Positions 23,801 to 31,947 of a DNA stretch of 64,000 nt are shown piece by piece. How positions within the stretch are numbered: position 1 is the first letter of the stretch; every line of letters begins with the position of its first letter. Origin of the DNA: Oscillospiraceae bacterium (GTDB lineage Bacteria > Bacillota > Clostridia > Oscillospirales > Oscillospiraceae); assembly GCA_009781515.1 (NCBI GenBank), contig WQXY01000011.1:1-64000 (forward strand). The letters run 5' to 3'. Below the pieces are notes generated by a model. The model did no database searches. It had not been told where the DNA came from and saw nothing but the letters and a program-made list of their open reading frames with translations. The position numbers and the translations under genes were made by a program.

Positions 23801-26254
23801 ATGAAAAAGAAAACAGTATTGCGAATACTCGCAGCTCTAATGATTGCAGCGATAATGCTGCCCATGGCTGCAGGGTGCAGAAACAATAACGACGACCCGT
23901 TTGCCAATCCGGAATTTGTATTTGTTCCGGAATTTATTGAATTACCGCAGGGGATTAATGATATCCAAGGGCTTCTCTATTTAGACGGTAAAATTGTTTT
24001 TGTTACGCATGAATGGGATTATGATGATGAAACATTTGCATATAGATCCTTGTCGAGAGTTAATTCGGTAAATCTCGACGGAACGGGATTTGGCGAGCTT
24101 GAGGGTTATAGTCCTCCTGTTGCAATTCCTGATAATGTCAACGGCGAGTTTCGCATTGGTGCGATGACTGCCGACGGCGCCGGAAACCTTTGGGTTCACG
24201 AGCAGTGGAACTTAAACCGCATGAATGTACCCCCGGGTGTTCAGTACGGAACAGATGAATTTTGGGAAAATTACGAAACATACTATGAGGACCTCGGCTC
24301 CGGCAATGCCATACGCAAGCTTGACGGTTCAGGCAGAGAGCTGCTCACCGTAGACATAAGCGGACTTTCTCCCGACAATACAGATGACCCGTACGGTAGT
24401 TACTTCTATATTAACTCCTTTAATGTAGACGGGGACGGAAATATATACGTTTCTGCTTACACTTGGGATGGCATGGAATTTTATGTGCTTGACAGCAACG
24501 GCGCGCTGCTCTTTAAGCTTGACACAGGCGAGCGGTGGATTGACAGGCTTATCCGCATAGGGGACGGAACTTTGGTATTCCTTGACTATACTTATGTTGA
24601 TGAAGAATATAAGCGAACACTTACCACAATTGATGTTGCGGCACAGGGTTTTGGCGAGTCAGTGGAAATACCAAATAATGTTTGGGAAATATACCCCGGC
24701 TTCGATGATTATGATTTTCTCTATCGTTTCGGCAGTAATATAAATGGTTTTAATTTAGAGACAGGAGAGTCCACAAGGCTTCTCAACTGGATTGAAAGTG
24801 ATGTTTCAGGCGATATGATCGGAAATATCACAATGCTGCCCGACGGGCGGATATTAGCCACCAACGGTATATACAACAGGGTTACATATGAATATAACTA
24901 CGAGTTGATTGTTCTGACAAGAACACCGTATTCTCAGCTCCCGCAAAGAACAGTAATAACACTTGCCACCTTTGGCGGTTGGAATATCAGAGAGGCCGTC
25001 GTTACGTTCAACAGGTCCAACTCCGAATATCGTATAAGAGTGGTTGATTATTCCGAGTTTGATAATGATGACGACTATTATGCAGGTCTTAAGCGGCTGA
25101 GCACCGAAATAATCTCGGGCAGAATACCGGATATTTTGGACGTAACGGCTCTCCCGTACAAGCAATATGTGGGCAGAGGTTTGCTTGAGAATTTATACAC
25201 CCTGATTGACGCAGACCCGCAAATAAACAGAAGTGACTTTATTGACGGAGCTTTCCGTGCGGCTGAAATTGACGGTGGTCTTTATCAAATATTCCCGTCG
25301 TTCAGCATAAACACCTTGGTAGGCAATCCTGCAGTATTAGGACCGGGTGAGGGTTGGACAATGGACGAGTTCAAGGGAGTTTTGGCTGCCAATCCGCAAG
25401 CAGATTTCCCGCTCGGCAGTATGTACACAAGAATGTCCTTTATACAGCAAGCAGTTATTTTCAGTGCCGACGAATATGTCAACTGGACTAACGGTACGAC
25501 TCATTTCGACACGCCAAACTTTATTTCACTATTGGAGTTTGCAAATACACTGCCCGAAAGTTATGAGCACTTCTGGGGCGGAGGCGAGCCGGTGCCGATG
25601 CCGCGAAACGGTATTGCTACACCCGATTTCCCCGGTGATTGGCAAGGACCTCCCAGTGAAGAAGAACTTATTTCAACGGGACGTCAGCTTATGACGCAAT
25701 TGTGGCTTGGTGAATTTTACAACTTCCTGCGCTATAAAATGATGTTTGGCGGGGATATGGTCTTTAAGGGCTTCCCGACAGAAAGCAGAAACGGTAATTC
25801 ATTGAATGTTGACACATGTCTTGCCATATCATCGAATTCAAAGCATAAAGCAGGCGCTTGGGAATTTCTGAAGGTATTTCTTGACAAAGACTGGCAGAGC
25901 AATAATGTTTGGAATTTCCCGACAAATAAAGCTGCATTTGACGCTATGGTCGAACGAAATATGAGAGAACAGCAAGAGCGATATGACCAGTGGTTAGAGT
26001 GGAAGAACCAGTATGGCGACGAAGATTGGATGGGCGGCTGGGTTGAGCCCGAACCGATGACACATGCTGATGTTGCTCAGCTGATGACTCTTATAGAAAA
26101 CACCTCCGGTACCACATCATGGAATGTTGACCAATCACTTATTGATATTATCTCAGAGGGTGTTGAGGACTTCTTCAACGGTCGCAACACAGCAGAGGGC
26201 GTCGCAAGAATTATTCAAAGCCGCGCATCAATATTGGTATCAGAGCGGAGTTAA
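23801..26254 (+). CDS. Lipoprotein: beta-propeller-like N half fused to sugar-type solute-binding domain
   Basis: The 817-residue protein starts with MKKKTVLRILAALMIAA and a lipobox (LPMAAGC). Residues about 40-410 carry propeller-like strands (VNSVNLDGTGF, GNLWVHEQWN, GNIYVSAYTWDG). From about 420 (RTVITLATFGGWNIREAVVTFN) it is a family 1 solute-binding domain ending in ARIIQSRASI. It is a paralogue of the protein at 5204-7504, but here two sugar-type permeases follow directly. It should deliver a ligand, probably an oligosaccharide, to them. The start is fixed by GGGAGA seven bases upstream and by the signal peptide. The propeller half is not part of standard solute-binding proteins. Confidence 0.8.
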   Translation: MKKKTVLRILAALMIAAIMLPMAAGCRNNNDDPFANPEFVFVPEFIELPQGINDIQGLLYLDGKIVFVTHEWDYDDETFAYRSLSRVNSVNLDGTGFGELEGYSPPVAIPDNVNGEFRIGAMTADGAGNLWVHEQWNLNRMNVPPGVQYGTDEFWENYETYYEDLGSGNAIRKLDGSGRELLTVDISGLSPDNTDDPYGSYFYINSFNVDGDGNIYVSAYTWDGMEFYVLDSNGALLFKLDTGERWIDRLIRIGDGTLVFLDYTYVDEEYKRTLTTIDVAAQGFGESVEIPNNVWEIYPGFDDYDFLYRFGSNINGFNLETGESTRLLNWIESDVSGDMIGNITMLPDGRILATNGIYNRVTYEYNYELIVLTRTPYSQLPQRTVITLATFGGWNIREAVVTFNRSNSEYRIRVVDYSEFDNDDDYYAGLKRLSTEIISGRIPDILDVTALPYKQYVGRGLLENLYTLIDADPQINRSDFIDGAFRAAEIDGGLYQIFPSFSINTLVGNPAVLGPGEGWTMDEFKGVLAANPQADFPLGSMYTRMSFIQQAVIFSADEYVNWTNGTTHFDTPNFISLLEFANTLPESYEHFWGGGEPVPMPRNGIATPDFPGDWQGPPSEEELISTGRQLMTQLWLGEFYNFLRYKMMFGGDMVFKGFPTESRNGNSLNVDTCLAISSNSKHKAGAWEFLKVFLDKDWQSNNVWNFPTNKAAFDAMVERNMREQQERYDQWLEWKNQYGDEDWMGGWVEPEPMTHADVAQLMTLIENTSGTTSWNVDQSLIDIISEGVEDFFNGRNTAEGVARIIQSRASILVSERS

Positions 26255-26258
26255 GTTA

Positions 26259-27152
26259 GTGAAACTTAAACAACGAATGGAAAATCTTAATAGACGCACG
26301 CGTGAGAGCATTCACGGTGCGATGTGGCTGGCACCGAGTTTACTCGGTGTAGCCGCGTTCTATATTGTTCCTTTCTTTATTGTTGTTTATTACGCTTTGA
26401 TTGATAACCCTCTCATGGGAAACTTTGTTTTCTTTGATAACTTCGTGCGGCTTTTTCAAAATCAAGCATTTAAGCTTGCCGCTTCCAACACATGGCGCTT
26501 TGCGATAGTATCCGTGCCGCTTGCCGTGGTGCTCTCGCTTATGATTGCTTTGATGTTAGAAGCCCGCATACCGCTCAAAAGCCAGTTTCGCACATTTTTC
26601 CTCAGCCCCTTAATGGTGCCTGTGGCGTCGGTCGTTTTAATATGGCAGGTGCTCTTTCACCCGAACGGAGCGGTCAATGAGGCTATGCAGCTGTTTGGTT
26701 TCAGCGGTATCGACTGGATGCAGTCGGCACATAACCAAATTGTGGTTGTTTTGTTGTTCTTATGGAAAAACCTTGGTTTTAACATGATTTTGTTCATGGC
26801 GTCACTGAGCAACATTCCTAAGGAAATACTCGAAACAGCGGACACCGAGGGTGCAGGACCAATCCGAAAGCTTTTTTACATTAAAATGAGATATCTCTCG
26901 CCGACCTTACTTTTTGTTACTATATTTTCACTGATTAACTCATTTAAGGTGTTTAGGGAGATATATCTGCTCACGGGCGACTATCCCTATGAGGGGCTAT
27001 ATATGCTTCAGCACTTTATGAACAATATTTTCAGAGCGCTTGACTATCAGAGGCTTGCCGCCGCTGCTGTCGTTATGACAATCGCAATGGTTATAATTAT
27101 CGCCACGCTCTTTATTGCGGAAGACCGCTTCGGAAAGGACGTGGAGGAATGA
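26259..27152 (+). CDS. Sugar-type ABC transporter permease (MalF/UgpA family)
   Basis: This 297-residue membrane protein has six hydrophobic helices and the coupling loop IPKEILETADTEGAGPIRKLFYIKMRYLSP. A GTG start at 26259, eight bases after CGGAG, is used; it lies 4 bp after the lipoprotein stop. It forms the channel with the next permease. No ATPase gene is in the operon, so a shared MsmX-type ATPase encoded elsewhere is expected. Confidence 0.88.
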   Translation: MKLKQRMENLNRRTRESIHGAMWLAPSLLGVAAFYIVPFFIVVYYALIDNPLMGNFVFFDNFVRLFQNQAFKLAASNTWRFAIVSVPLAVVLSLMIALMLEARIPLKSQFRTFFLSPLMVPVASVVLIWQVLFHPNGAVNEAMQLFGFSGIDWMQSAHNQIVVVLLFLWKNLGFNMILFMASLSNIPKEILETADTEGAGPIRKLFYIKMRYLSPTLLFVTIFSLINSFKVFREIYLLTGDYPYEGLYMLQHFMNNIFRALDYQRLAAAAVVMTIAMVIIIATLFIAEDRFGKDVEE

Positions 27153-28033
27153 AAGTTAAACTGTTTTTCGGCCGCACCGGACTTTTCTTTATAGCTGCAG
27201 TCTTTGCTGTTCTTTTCCTGCTCCCGACTGTTCTTACGATTTCAAACTCTTTTATGACACAAAGTGAAATAGATGCTAACTACGGAATGATTTTTGAAAG
27301 CACAAGACCGGGTGTCGGCACTTATGTCGGTGACAGTGTAAACTTGAAATTTATCCCCGATAAGGTCAGCTTTGACCAGTACACAACCGTTCTTTTCAGA
27401 AGCCCCGAATATCTGCTTAAGTTTTGGAACTCCGTAATACTTGTAATACCGATTGTTATTTTCCAAGTCGGCATAGCCGCCTTTGCAGCATACAGCTTTA
27501 CCAGATTTAAGAGTAAACTCAAAAATGTAATTTTCTTCTTTTATATTGTGTTAATGCTCATGCCGTATCAGGTTACAATGGTTCCTAACTTTCTTGTGGC
27601 AGAATGGCTCGGGTTGATAGGCTCAAGGTGGGCAGTAATTTTCCCCGGTGTTTTTGCACCGTTTTCCGTGTTTTTGCTTACTAAGTTTATGCGGAGGATA
27701 CCTTCGGTTTTAATTGAAGCGGCAAAGCTTGACGGAGCAAACGAATTTCAGATTTTTTCAAAGGTATGTATTCCGCAATGCCGCAGCGCTTTATATTCTA
27801 TTGCCATATTGGTCTTTATTGACTATTGGAACATGGTTGAGCTGCCGATAATACTGCTTGCAAATGCAGACTCGCAGCCATTATCCGTATATCTGTCAAC
27901 AATTAATGCAGGAGAAGCGGGTGTTGCATTTGCCGTCGCAGTGGTATATATGGTGCCGCCGTTGCTACTGTTCCTGCACGGTGAGGAAGCACTTGTTGAG
28001 GGAATAACACATTCAGGCTCAGTAAAAGGATGA
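27149..28033 (+). CDS. Sugar-type ABC transporter permease (MalG/UgpE family)
   Basis: The 294-residue partner permease overlaps the upstream gene by four bases (ATGA). It has six predicted helices and the coupling loop IPSVLIEAAKLDGANEFQIFSKVCIPQC. An extended extracellular stretch after the first helix (DANYGMIFESTRPGVGTYVGDS) is common in this subfamily. It ends with FLHGEEALVEGITHSGSVKG, a normal MalG-type tail. Confidence 0.88.
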   Translation: MKVKLFFGRTGLFFIAAVFAVLFLLPTVLTISNSFMTQSEIDANYGMIFESTRPGVGTYVGDSVNLKFIPDKVSFDQYTTVLFRSPEYLLKFWNSVILVIPIVIFQVGIAAFAAYSFTRFKSKLKNVIFFFYIVLMLMPYQVTMVPNFLVAEWLGLIGSRWAVIFPGVFAPFSVFLLTKFMRRIPSVLIEAAKLDGANEFQIFSKVCIPQCRSALYSIAILVFIDYWNMVELPIILLANADSQPLSVYLSTINAGEAGVAFAVAVVYMVPPLLLFLHGEEALVEGITHSGSVKG

Positions 28034-28055
28034 ATATTGAAAATATGATTTTATA

Positions 28056-28099
28056 CTGGATTGCCACGTCGCCATAAATGGCTCCTCGCAATGACGACG
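28056..28099. repeat. REP-like element between permease and adaptor genes
   Basis: CTGGATTGCCACG (from 28056) and CTCGCAATGACGAC (to 28099) flank a variable middle. Ends match the copies at 21476-21507 and 34984-35022. It occupies most of the gap before the HlyD-like gene. Confidence 0.7.
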
Positions 28100-28116
28100 G
28101 AAGAAAGGAAATAATA

Positions 28117-29649
28117 ATGAAGAATATTGATGTGAACAAGAGGCCTTGGGTAAAAAACGCGGCTATTGCATTTCTTGCAGTTATGCTTGTGCTTACGTTT
28201 TTCTCCAATACCATTATGAACCGCTCGCTGCCCGAGGTCGCCGCGCAGTATACGCAGTCGGGTACTATTACCGCCCGAATTCGCGGCTCCGGCACTGTTG
28301 TTGCAAACGAGAACTTTGAGGTCATCACAAGTCAAGCTCTCGAGGTGCGTACCGTAAACGTAAACCTCGGCGACGCAGTGTCTGTCGGTGATGTGCTGAT
28401 TACACTTGCAAGCAAAAATACCGGCGGCTCAGACCTTGAGATTGCACGGGAAGAACTGCGCAGGCTTGAGCTTGACCTCGAACAATTCCTCATTATGTCA
28501 AGCCCCGATGTCAACTATACGGCTTTGAACCGTGCCATTTCCAGAGCACGGACAGAACTTTCCGACGCACAAAGAGAGCGTGCAGCCATAAATTATAATG
28601 AAGCATCATTTTTGCAGGCTCAGTCTCAGGTAAATGCCGCCAGAGCAACCGAAAGTGCAAGAAAGGCTGATTTGGAAATTGCAGAAGCCGCTCTTATGGC
28701 ATATGATGCTATAAACCCCGAAATGGAAGATACTCCCGAGCGTATTGCCTTAGTGCAAGCTGTAAATGCTGCCACTACCGCAAATTTTAACGCGTGGAGT
28801 GCACGTGTGCGCATTGAAACAGACACCAACTTCTTTGCACAGGAAACAAACAGGGGCTTATGGATATCAGCCAACAGCAGAGTTACCATGGCTCAAGACT
28901 CACTTGAAAGCGCACAGGAAGCTCTTACAAATCAGCAAAGAGCGGACGGCAGGGAGTCTTCAATATTTAATATAACCCTGCGTGAAAAGAACAGAGAAAT
29001 TGACCAAAAACGCAAGGAAATTGAAGAGCTGCAAAAAGACGGCATACCAACTGAAATAACCTCAGCGGTCAGTGGTGTTGTAAGGCAGATAAGCATATCT
29101 TCAGGGCATCAGACTGTTCCCGATACACCTCTTATGGTAATAGAAGTTTCCGACAGAGGTCATACGCTGAGTATTCCCGTCACAGCCGAACAAAGCACTC
29201 GTGTCCGCATAGGTGATTTTGCCGAAGTGGACAGAGGTTGGTGGAGTTGGGGAAATCCGCTTACTGCGATTTTAACGGCAATACGTCCCGACCCGCAAAA
29301 TCCTACAACAAACAGACTGTTGGTGTTTTCTATTCACGGCGATGATTTGGAAAGTAACACACAGCTGAATATCAATATGGCACAACGCAGTGAGAACTAC
29401 AGTATCATAGTTCCGAACAGTGCAATAAGGTCAGATACAAACGGCGAGTTTGTGCTTGTTGTAATGTCGCGCAGCAGCCCGCTCGGCAACCGTTATGTCG
29501 CAACACGGGCTGATGTAAACATTCTTGCCTCGGACGATACAAGCACGGCGGTCAGCGGCGGGGGCTTAGGTGGTTGGGACTTCGTTATTACCAACTCCAA
29601 CCGTCCTATCGAGCCGGGTGATCAAGTTAGATTAGTGGATAATCCATAA
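28117..29649 (+). CDS. HlyD/RND-type efflux adaptor (membrane fusion protein)
   Basis: An N-terminal anchor (about residues 12-32) is followed by a barrel-sandwich strand (SGTITARIRGSGTVVANENFEV), a lipoyl-like hairpin and a long coiled coil (about 110-310). A second lipoyl half (GIPTEITSAVSGVVRQISISSGHQ) and beta-barrel domains complete the MacA/HlyD plan over 510 residues. Such adaptors partner ABC exporters. The ATG at 28117 is preceded by AAAGGA. The gene sits directly upstream of a MacB-like ectodomain protein. It follows the sugar-type permeases on the same strand, but a repeat lies between, so co-transcription is uncertain. Confidence 0.82.
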   Translation: MKNIDVNKRPWVKNAAIAFLAVMLVLTFFSNTIMNRSLPEVAAQYTQSGTITARIRGSGTVVANENFEVITSQALEVRTVNVNLGDAVSVGDVLITLASKNTGGSDLEIAREELRRLELDLEQFLIMSSPDVNYTALNRAISRARTELSDAQRERAAINYNEASFLQAQSQVNAARATESARKADLEIAEAALMAYDAINPEMEDTPERIALVQAVNAATTANFNAWSARVRIETDTNFFAQETNRGLWISANSRVTMAQDSLESAQEALTNQQRADGRESSIFNITLREKNREIDQKRKEIEELQKDGIPTEITSAVSGVVRQISISSGHQTVPDTPLMVIEVSDRGHTLSIPVTAEQSTRVRIGDFAEVDRGWWSWGNPLTAILTAIRPDPQNPTTNRLLVFSIHGDDLESNTQLNINMAQRSENYSIIVPNSAIRSDTNGEFVLVVMSRSSPLGNRYVATRADVNILASDDTSTAVSGGGLGGWDFVITNSNRPIEPGDQVRLVDNP

Positions 29650-30725
29650 TGAAAAAAAAGATAATCATAGCTATAATAAATGCTCTCTTTCTGATTGCTT
29701 TTCTTGTCTGTCAGCTGTTATCGGCAAGCATTATAATGCCGATGCACAATCAGCAGGCTGCTAAGGCATGGGCAGGTCAAAGCGGCGAGCGTTTTGCGCA
29801 GCTTTCGGTTTTCTTTCCGCTGTCATATTCATTTACAATGGATACTCTCGGAAGCACCCGTTACACCATAAGTAACGAGCTGACCAAAGCATCGATTGCG
29901 GAAGAGCGCGGACGTACTCTTTATGCAGATGCATGGTCGGCTTACGGCAGTGTTTCTATTATCGGCGACCGCGGAACAACACCAACAACCGCTCCGGTTA
30001 TTGGTGTCGGCGGCGATTTTTTCCTGTTTCATCCTTTGGTGCTGCGAAGCGGGAGTTATCTGTCGCCAAACGATGTTATGAAAGACCGTGTGCTGCTTGA
30101 CGAAGACCTCGCATGGAGATTATTCGGCGGTGTGCAGCTTGCGGGAATGGAAGTGCTCATAAATAACCGACCGTTTGCCGTTGCCGGCGTCGTTTCGCGT
30201 GAGAGCGATTTTGCCACCGCACATGTCTATGACGGCGGAGCGGGCTTATACATGCCGTATGAGGTGCTCAATGAAATGATGAACGGTGCTGCACGTATAA
30301 CAAGTTATGAAATTGTTTTGCCCGACCCAATTACCGATTTTGGCTTAAATATTATCAGTGACATCTTTATGCAAGACGATATCCATATCGTTCAAAATAC
30401 GTCACGTTTTTCATTCGGAAAGCTGTTTGAGATGATTTATTCAGTTGAAGAGCGCAGCTTTACATTTGGCGAGCGCAGCATGAGAATAACAGCAATCTCA
30501 TACCCGTATTGGGAAAACGCTGCACGTTATGCCGAAGACTGGCTCGTTTTGATTTTGGCAGTGTCTGTACTGCTGCTTGCGTTTCCTGCAGTTTGCGCTG
30601 TCATATATACTGTAATACTTATCCGCTTTGCTATCAGAAAGCTAAAGGATTTAGTACGGGGCATAATTAAAAAACGCGACGCACGTGCTTATAAAAGATA
30701 TAAGCAAAAACAAGATACACTGTAA
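29649..30725 (+). CDS. MacB-like periplasmic-core domain membrane protein, no ATPase
   Basis: The 358-residue protein has one helix near the N terminus and one near residue 300. Between them is a MacB/FtsX-type extracellular core (VIGVGGDFFLFHPLVLRSGSYLSPNDVMKDRVLLDEDLAWRLFG is spread over residues 115-160; FAVAGVV follows). A MacB permease should have four helices; the C-terminal half of the membrane domain and the ATPase are absent. Its ATG overlaps the adaptor stop by one base (TAATG), so the two are coupled. The pair may be a reduced efflux or mechanotransmission module, or may borrow an ATPase. It ends in a very basic tail. Confidence 0.65.
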   Translation: MKKKIIIAIINALFLIAFLVCQLLSASIIMPMHNQQAAKAWAGQSGERFAQLSVFFPLSYSFTMDTLGSTRYTISNELTKASIAEERGRTLYADAWSAYGSVSIIGDRGTTPTTAPVIGVGGDFFLFHPLVLRSGSYLSPNDVMKDRVLLDEDLAWRLFGGVQLAGMEVLINNRPFAVAGVVSRESDFATAHVYDGGAGLYMPYEVLNEMMNGAARITSYEIVLPDPITDFGLNIISDIFMQDDIHIVQNTSRFSFGKLFEMIYSVEERSFTFGERSMRITAISYPYWENAARYAEDWLVLILAVSVLLLAFPAVCAVIYTVILIRFAIRKLKDLVRGIIKKRDARAYKRYKQKQDTL

Positions 30726-30753
30726 TAAAGGTTGACAAACCCCCGTCCCCTTG

Positions 30754-30993
30754 TCATACTTCTTTGTACATTAATCCGGCGTCGGATTTTGTGGCATGTT
30801 CACTGACGCTCTGCACTTCGACTTTGAGCGTACGTGCACCAAAACGGATTTCTATCACATCGCCCACAGCGACGCTGTAGGACGCTTTAACGATACGCCC
30901 GTTTACACTGATGCGCTGACCGTCGCAAGCCTCGTTGGCGACTGTGCGGCGTTTTATGAGGCGTGATACCTTTAAGAATTTATCTATTCGCAT
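30754..30993 (-). CDS. rqcP: S4-domain RNA-binding protein RqcP (YabO/Hsp15 family)
   Basis: A 79-residue protein formed almost wholly by an S4 domain (MRIDKFLKVSRLIKRRTVANEACDGQRISVNG). RqcP binds stalled 50S subunits and helps RqcH add C-terminal alanine tails in ribosome rescue. The neighbours mazG and a spoVB-like gene match the conserved yabM-yabN-yabO cluster of Firmicutes, with an HU gene inserted. The ATG at 30993 follows the HU gene by 72 bp. Confidence 0.88.
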   Translation of the reverse strand: MRIDKFLKVSRLIKRRTVANEACDGQRISVNGRIVKASYSVAVGDVIEIRFGARTLKVEVQSVSEHATKSDAGLMYKEV

Positions 30994-31017
30994 ATTTGCT
31001 CCCCTACGTACAACACA

Positions 31018-31037
31018 GGCACGGGTGACCCCGTGCC
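31018..31037 (-). terminator. Hairpin after the HU gene
   Basis: GGCACGGG (31018-31025) pairs perfectly with CCCGTGCC (31030-31037) around a four-base loop, 28 bp past the HU stop. The following minus-strand bases (TGTGTTGT) are only moderately T-rich, so it may attenuate rather than fully stop transcription into rqcP. Confidence 0.5.
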
Positions 31038-31065
31038 TTCTGCTGTAACATAATCTAAAATGACA

Positions 31066-31341
31066 TTATTTCGCGACTGCATCCTTAAGAGCTTTGCCGG
31101 CTTTGAATACCGGGGTTTTGGTTGCAGGGATTTTAATTTCAGCTTTTGTTTTGGGGTTGCGGCCGATGCGAGCTGCACGGTCTTTAACTGAGAAGATACC
31201 GAAGCCTACGAGTTGAACTTTGTCACCCTTTTTGAGTGCTGCTGTGATGGCGTCGATTACTGCTCCGAGTGCTTTTTCGCTGTCTTTCTTAGATAGGTCT
31301 GATTTCGCCGCGATGGCATTGATAAGATCTGTTTTGTTCAT
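31066..31341 (-). CDS. hup: DNA-binding protein HU
   Basis: A 91-residue HU/IHF-family histone-like protein that bends and compacts DNA. It starts [20 protein letters not shown] and contains the DNA-wrapping arm [20 protein letters not shown]. Length and motifs are standard. A perfect AGGAGG-type site precedes the ATG. Strong expression is expected. It lies between mazG and rqcP. Confidence 0.97.
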   Translation of the reverse strand: MNKTDLINAIAAKSDLSKKDSEKALGAVIDAITAALKKGDKVQLVGFGIFSVKDRAARIGRNPKTKAEIKIPATKTPVFKAGKALKDAVAK

Positions 31342-31393
31342 TAGTATACGTCCTCCAAAAATTAATGTAATTCTTTATATTAAAGAAGATGTT

Positions 31394-31870
31394 TCACTTC
31401 CCTAATTTCGACTTGCGGTAGAGTGTTTCCATTTCCTCCAAGGATATGTCGCTAATTCGTCTGCCTTGCTTTTTTATATCTTTCTCAATGTGCTTGATAT
31501 CTTCCCAAAAGCTGATTGCCTGCTCACCGGATATTGCTATCATGTTACCAAACACATGAGGGTGACGACGAATGAGTTTTTTGCAGGTGGCGTTTATTAC
31601 GTTGTCAAAGTTGAAGTTTCCGTCGTCCTCGGCTATGTCTGCATGAAACACTACTTGCATTAAAAGGTCGCCGAGTTCTTCAAGTAATTCTTCGGTGTTT
31701 CCCTCGTCAATCGAACTTGCAGTTTCGTTTGCTTCCTCGATTAGGTTGTCGCGGATGCTCTTATGTGTCTGCTCGCGATCCCATGCACACCCCTGCTCGG
31801 AGCGTAGATATTTCATGAGTTTTCTGAGGTCTTCGATGTCATAGCTAAGTTTGCTTTCAAAATTTACCAT
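31394..31870 (-). CDS. mazG: MazG-family nucleoside triphosphate pyrophosphohydrolase
   Basis: The 158-residue protein is a single MazG domain with metal-binding helices (CAWDREQTHKSIRDNLIEEA; EELLEELGDLLMQVVFHADIAED). The family hydrolyses non-canonical or excess NTPs. In Bacillus the corresponding YabN carries an extra N-terminal methylase-like domain, which is missing here. The position next to the spoVB-like gene and rqcP supports orthology to the MazG half. Confidence 0.9.
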   Translation of the reverse strand: MVNFESKLSYDIEDLRKLMKYLRSEQGCAWDREQTHKSIRDNLIEEANETASSIDEGNTEELLEELGDLLMQVVFHADIAEDDGNFNFDNVINATCKKLIRRHPHVFGNMIAISGEQAISFWEDIKHIEKDIKKQGRRISDISLEEMETLYRKSKLGK

Positions 31871-31947
31871 ACTTTTTCACATTCCGCAAGGGTAATTTGC
31901 GAAAAAACCCTTACTTTTGAAGAAATTCTCAAAATTTTATCGTTTTT

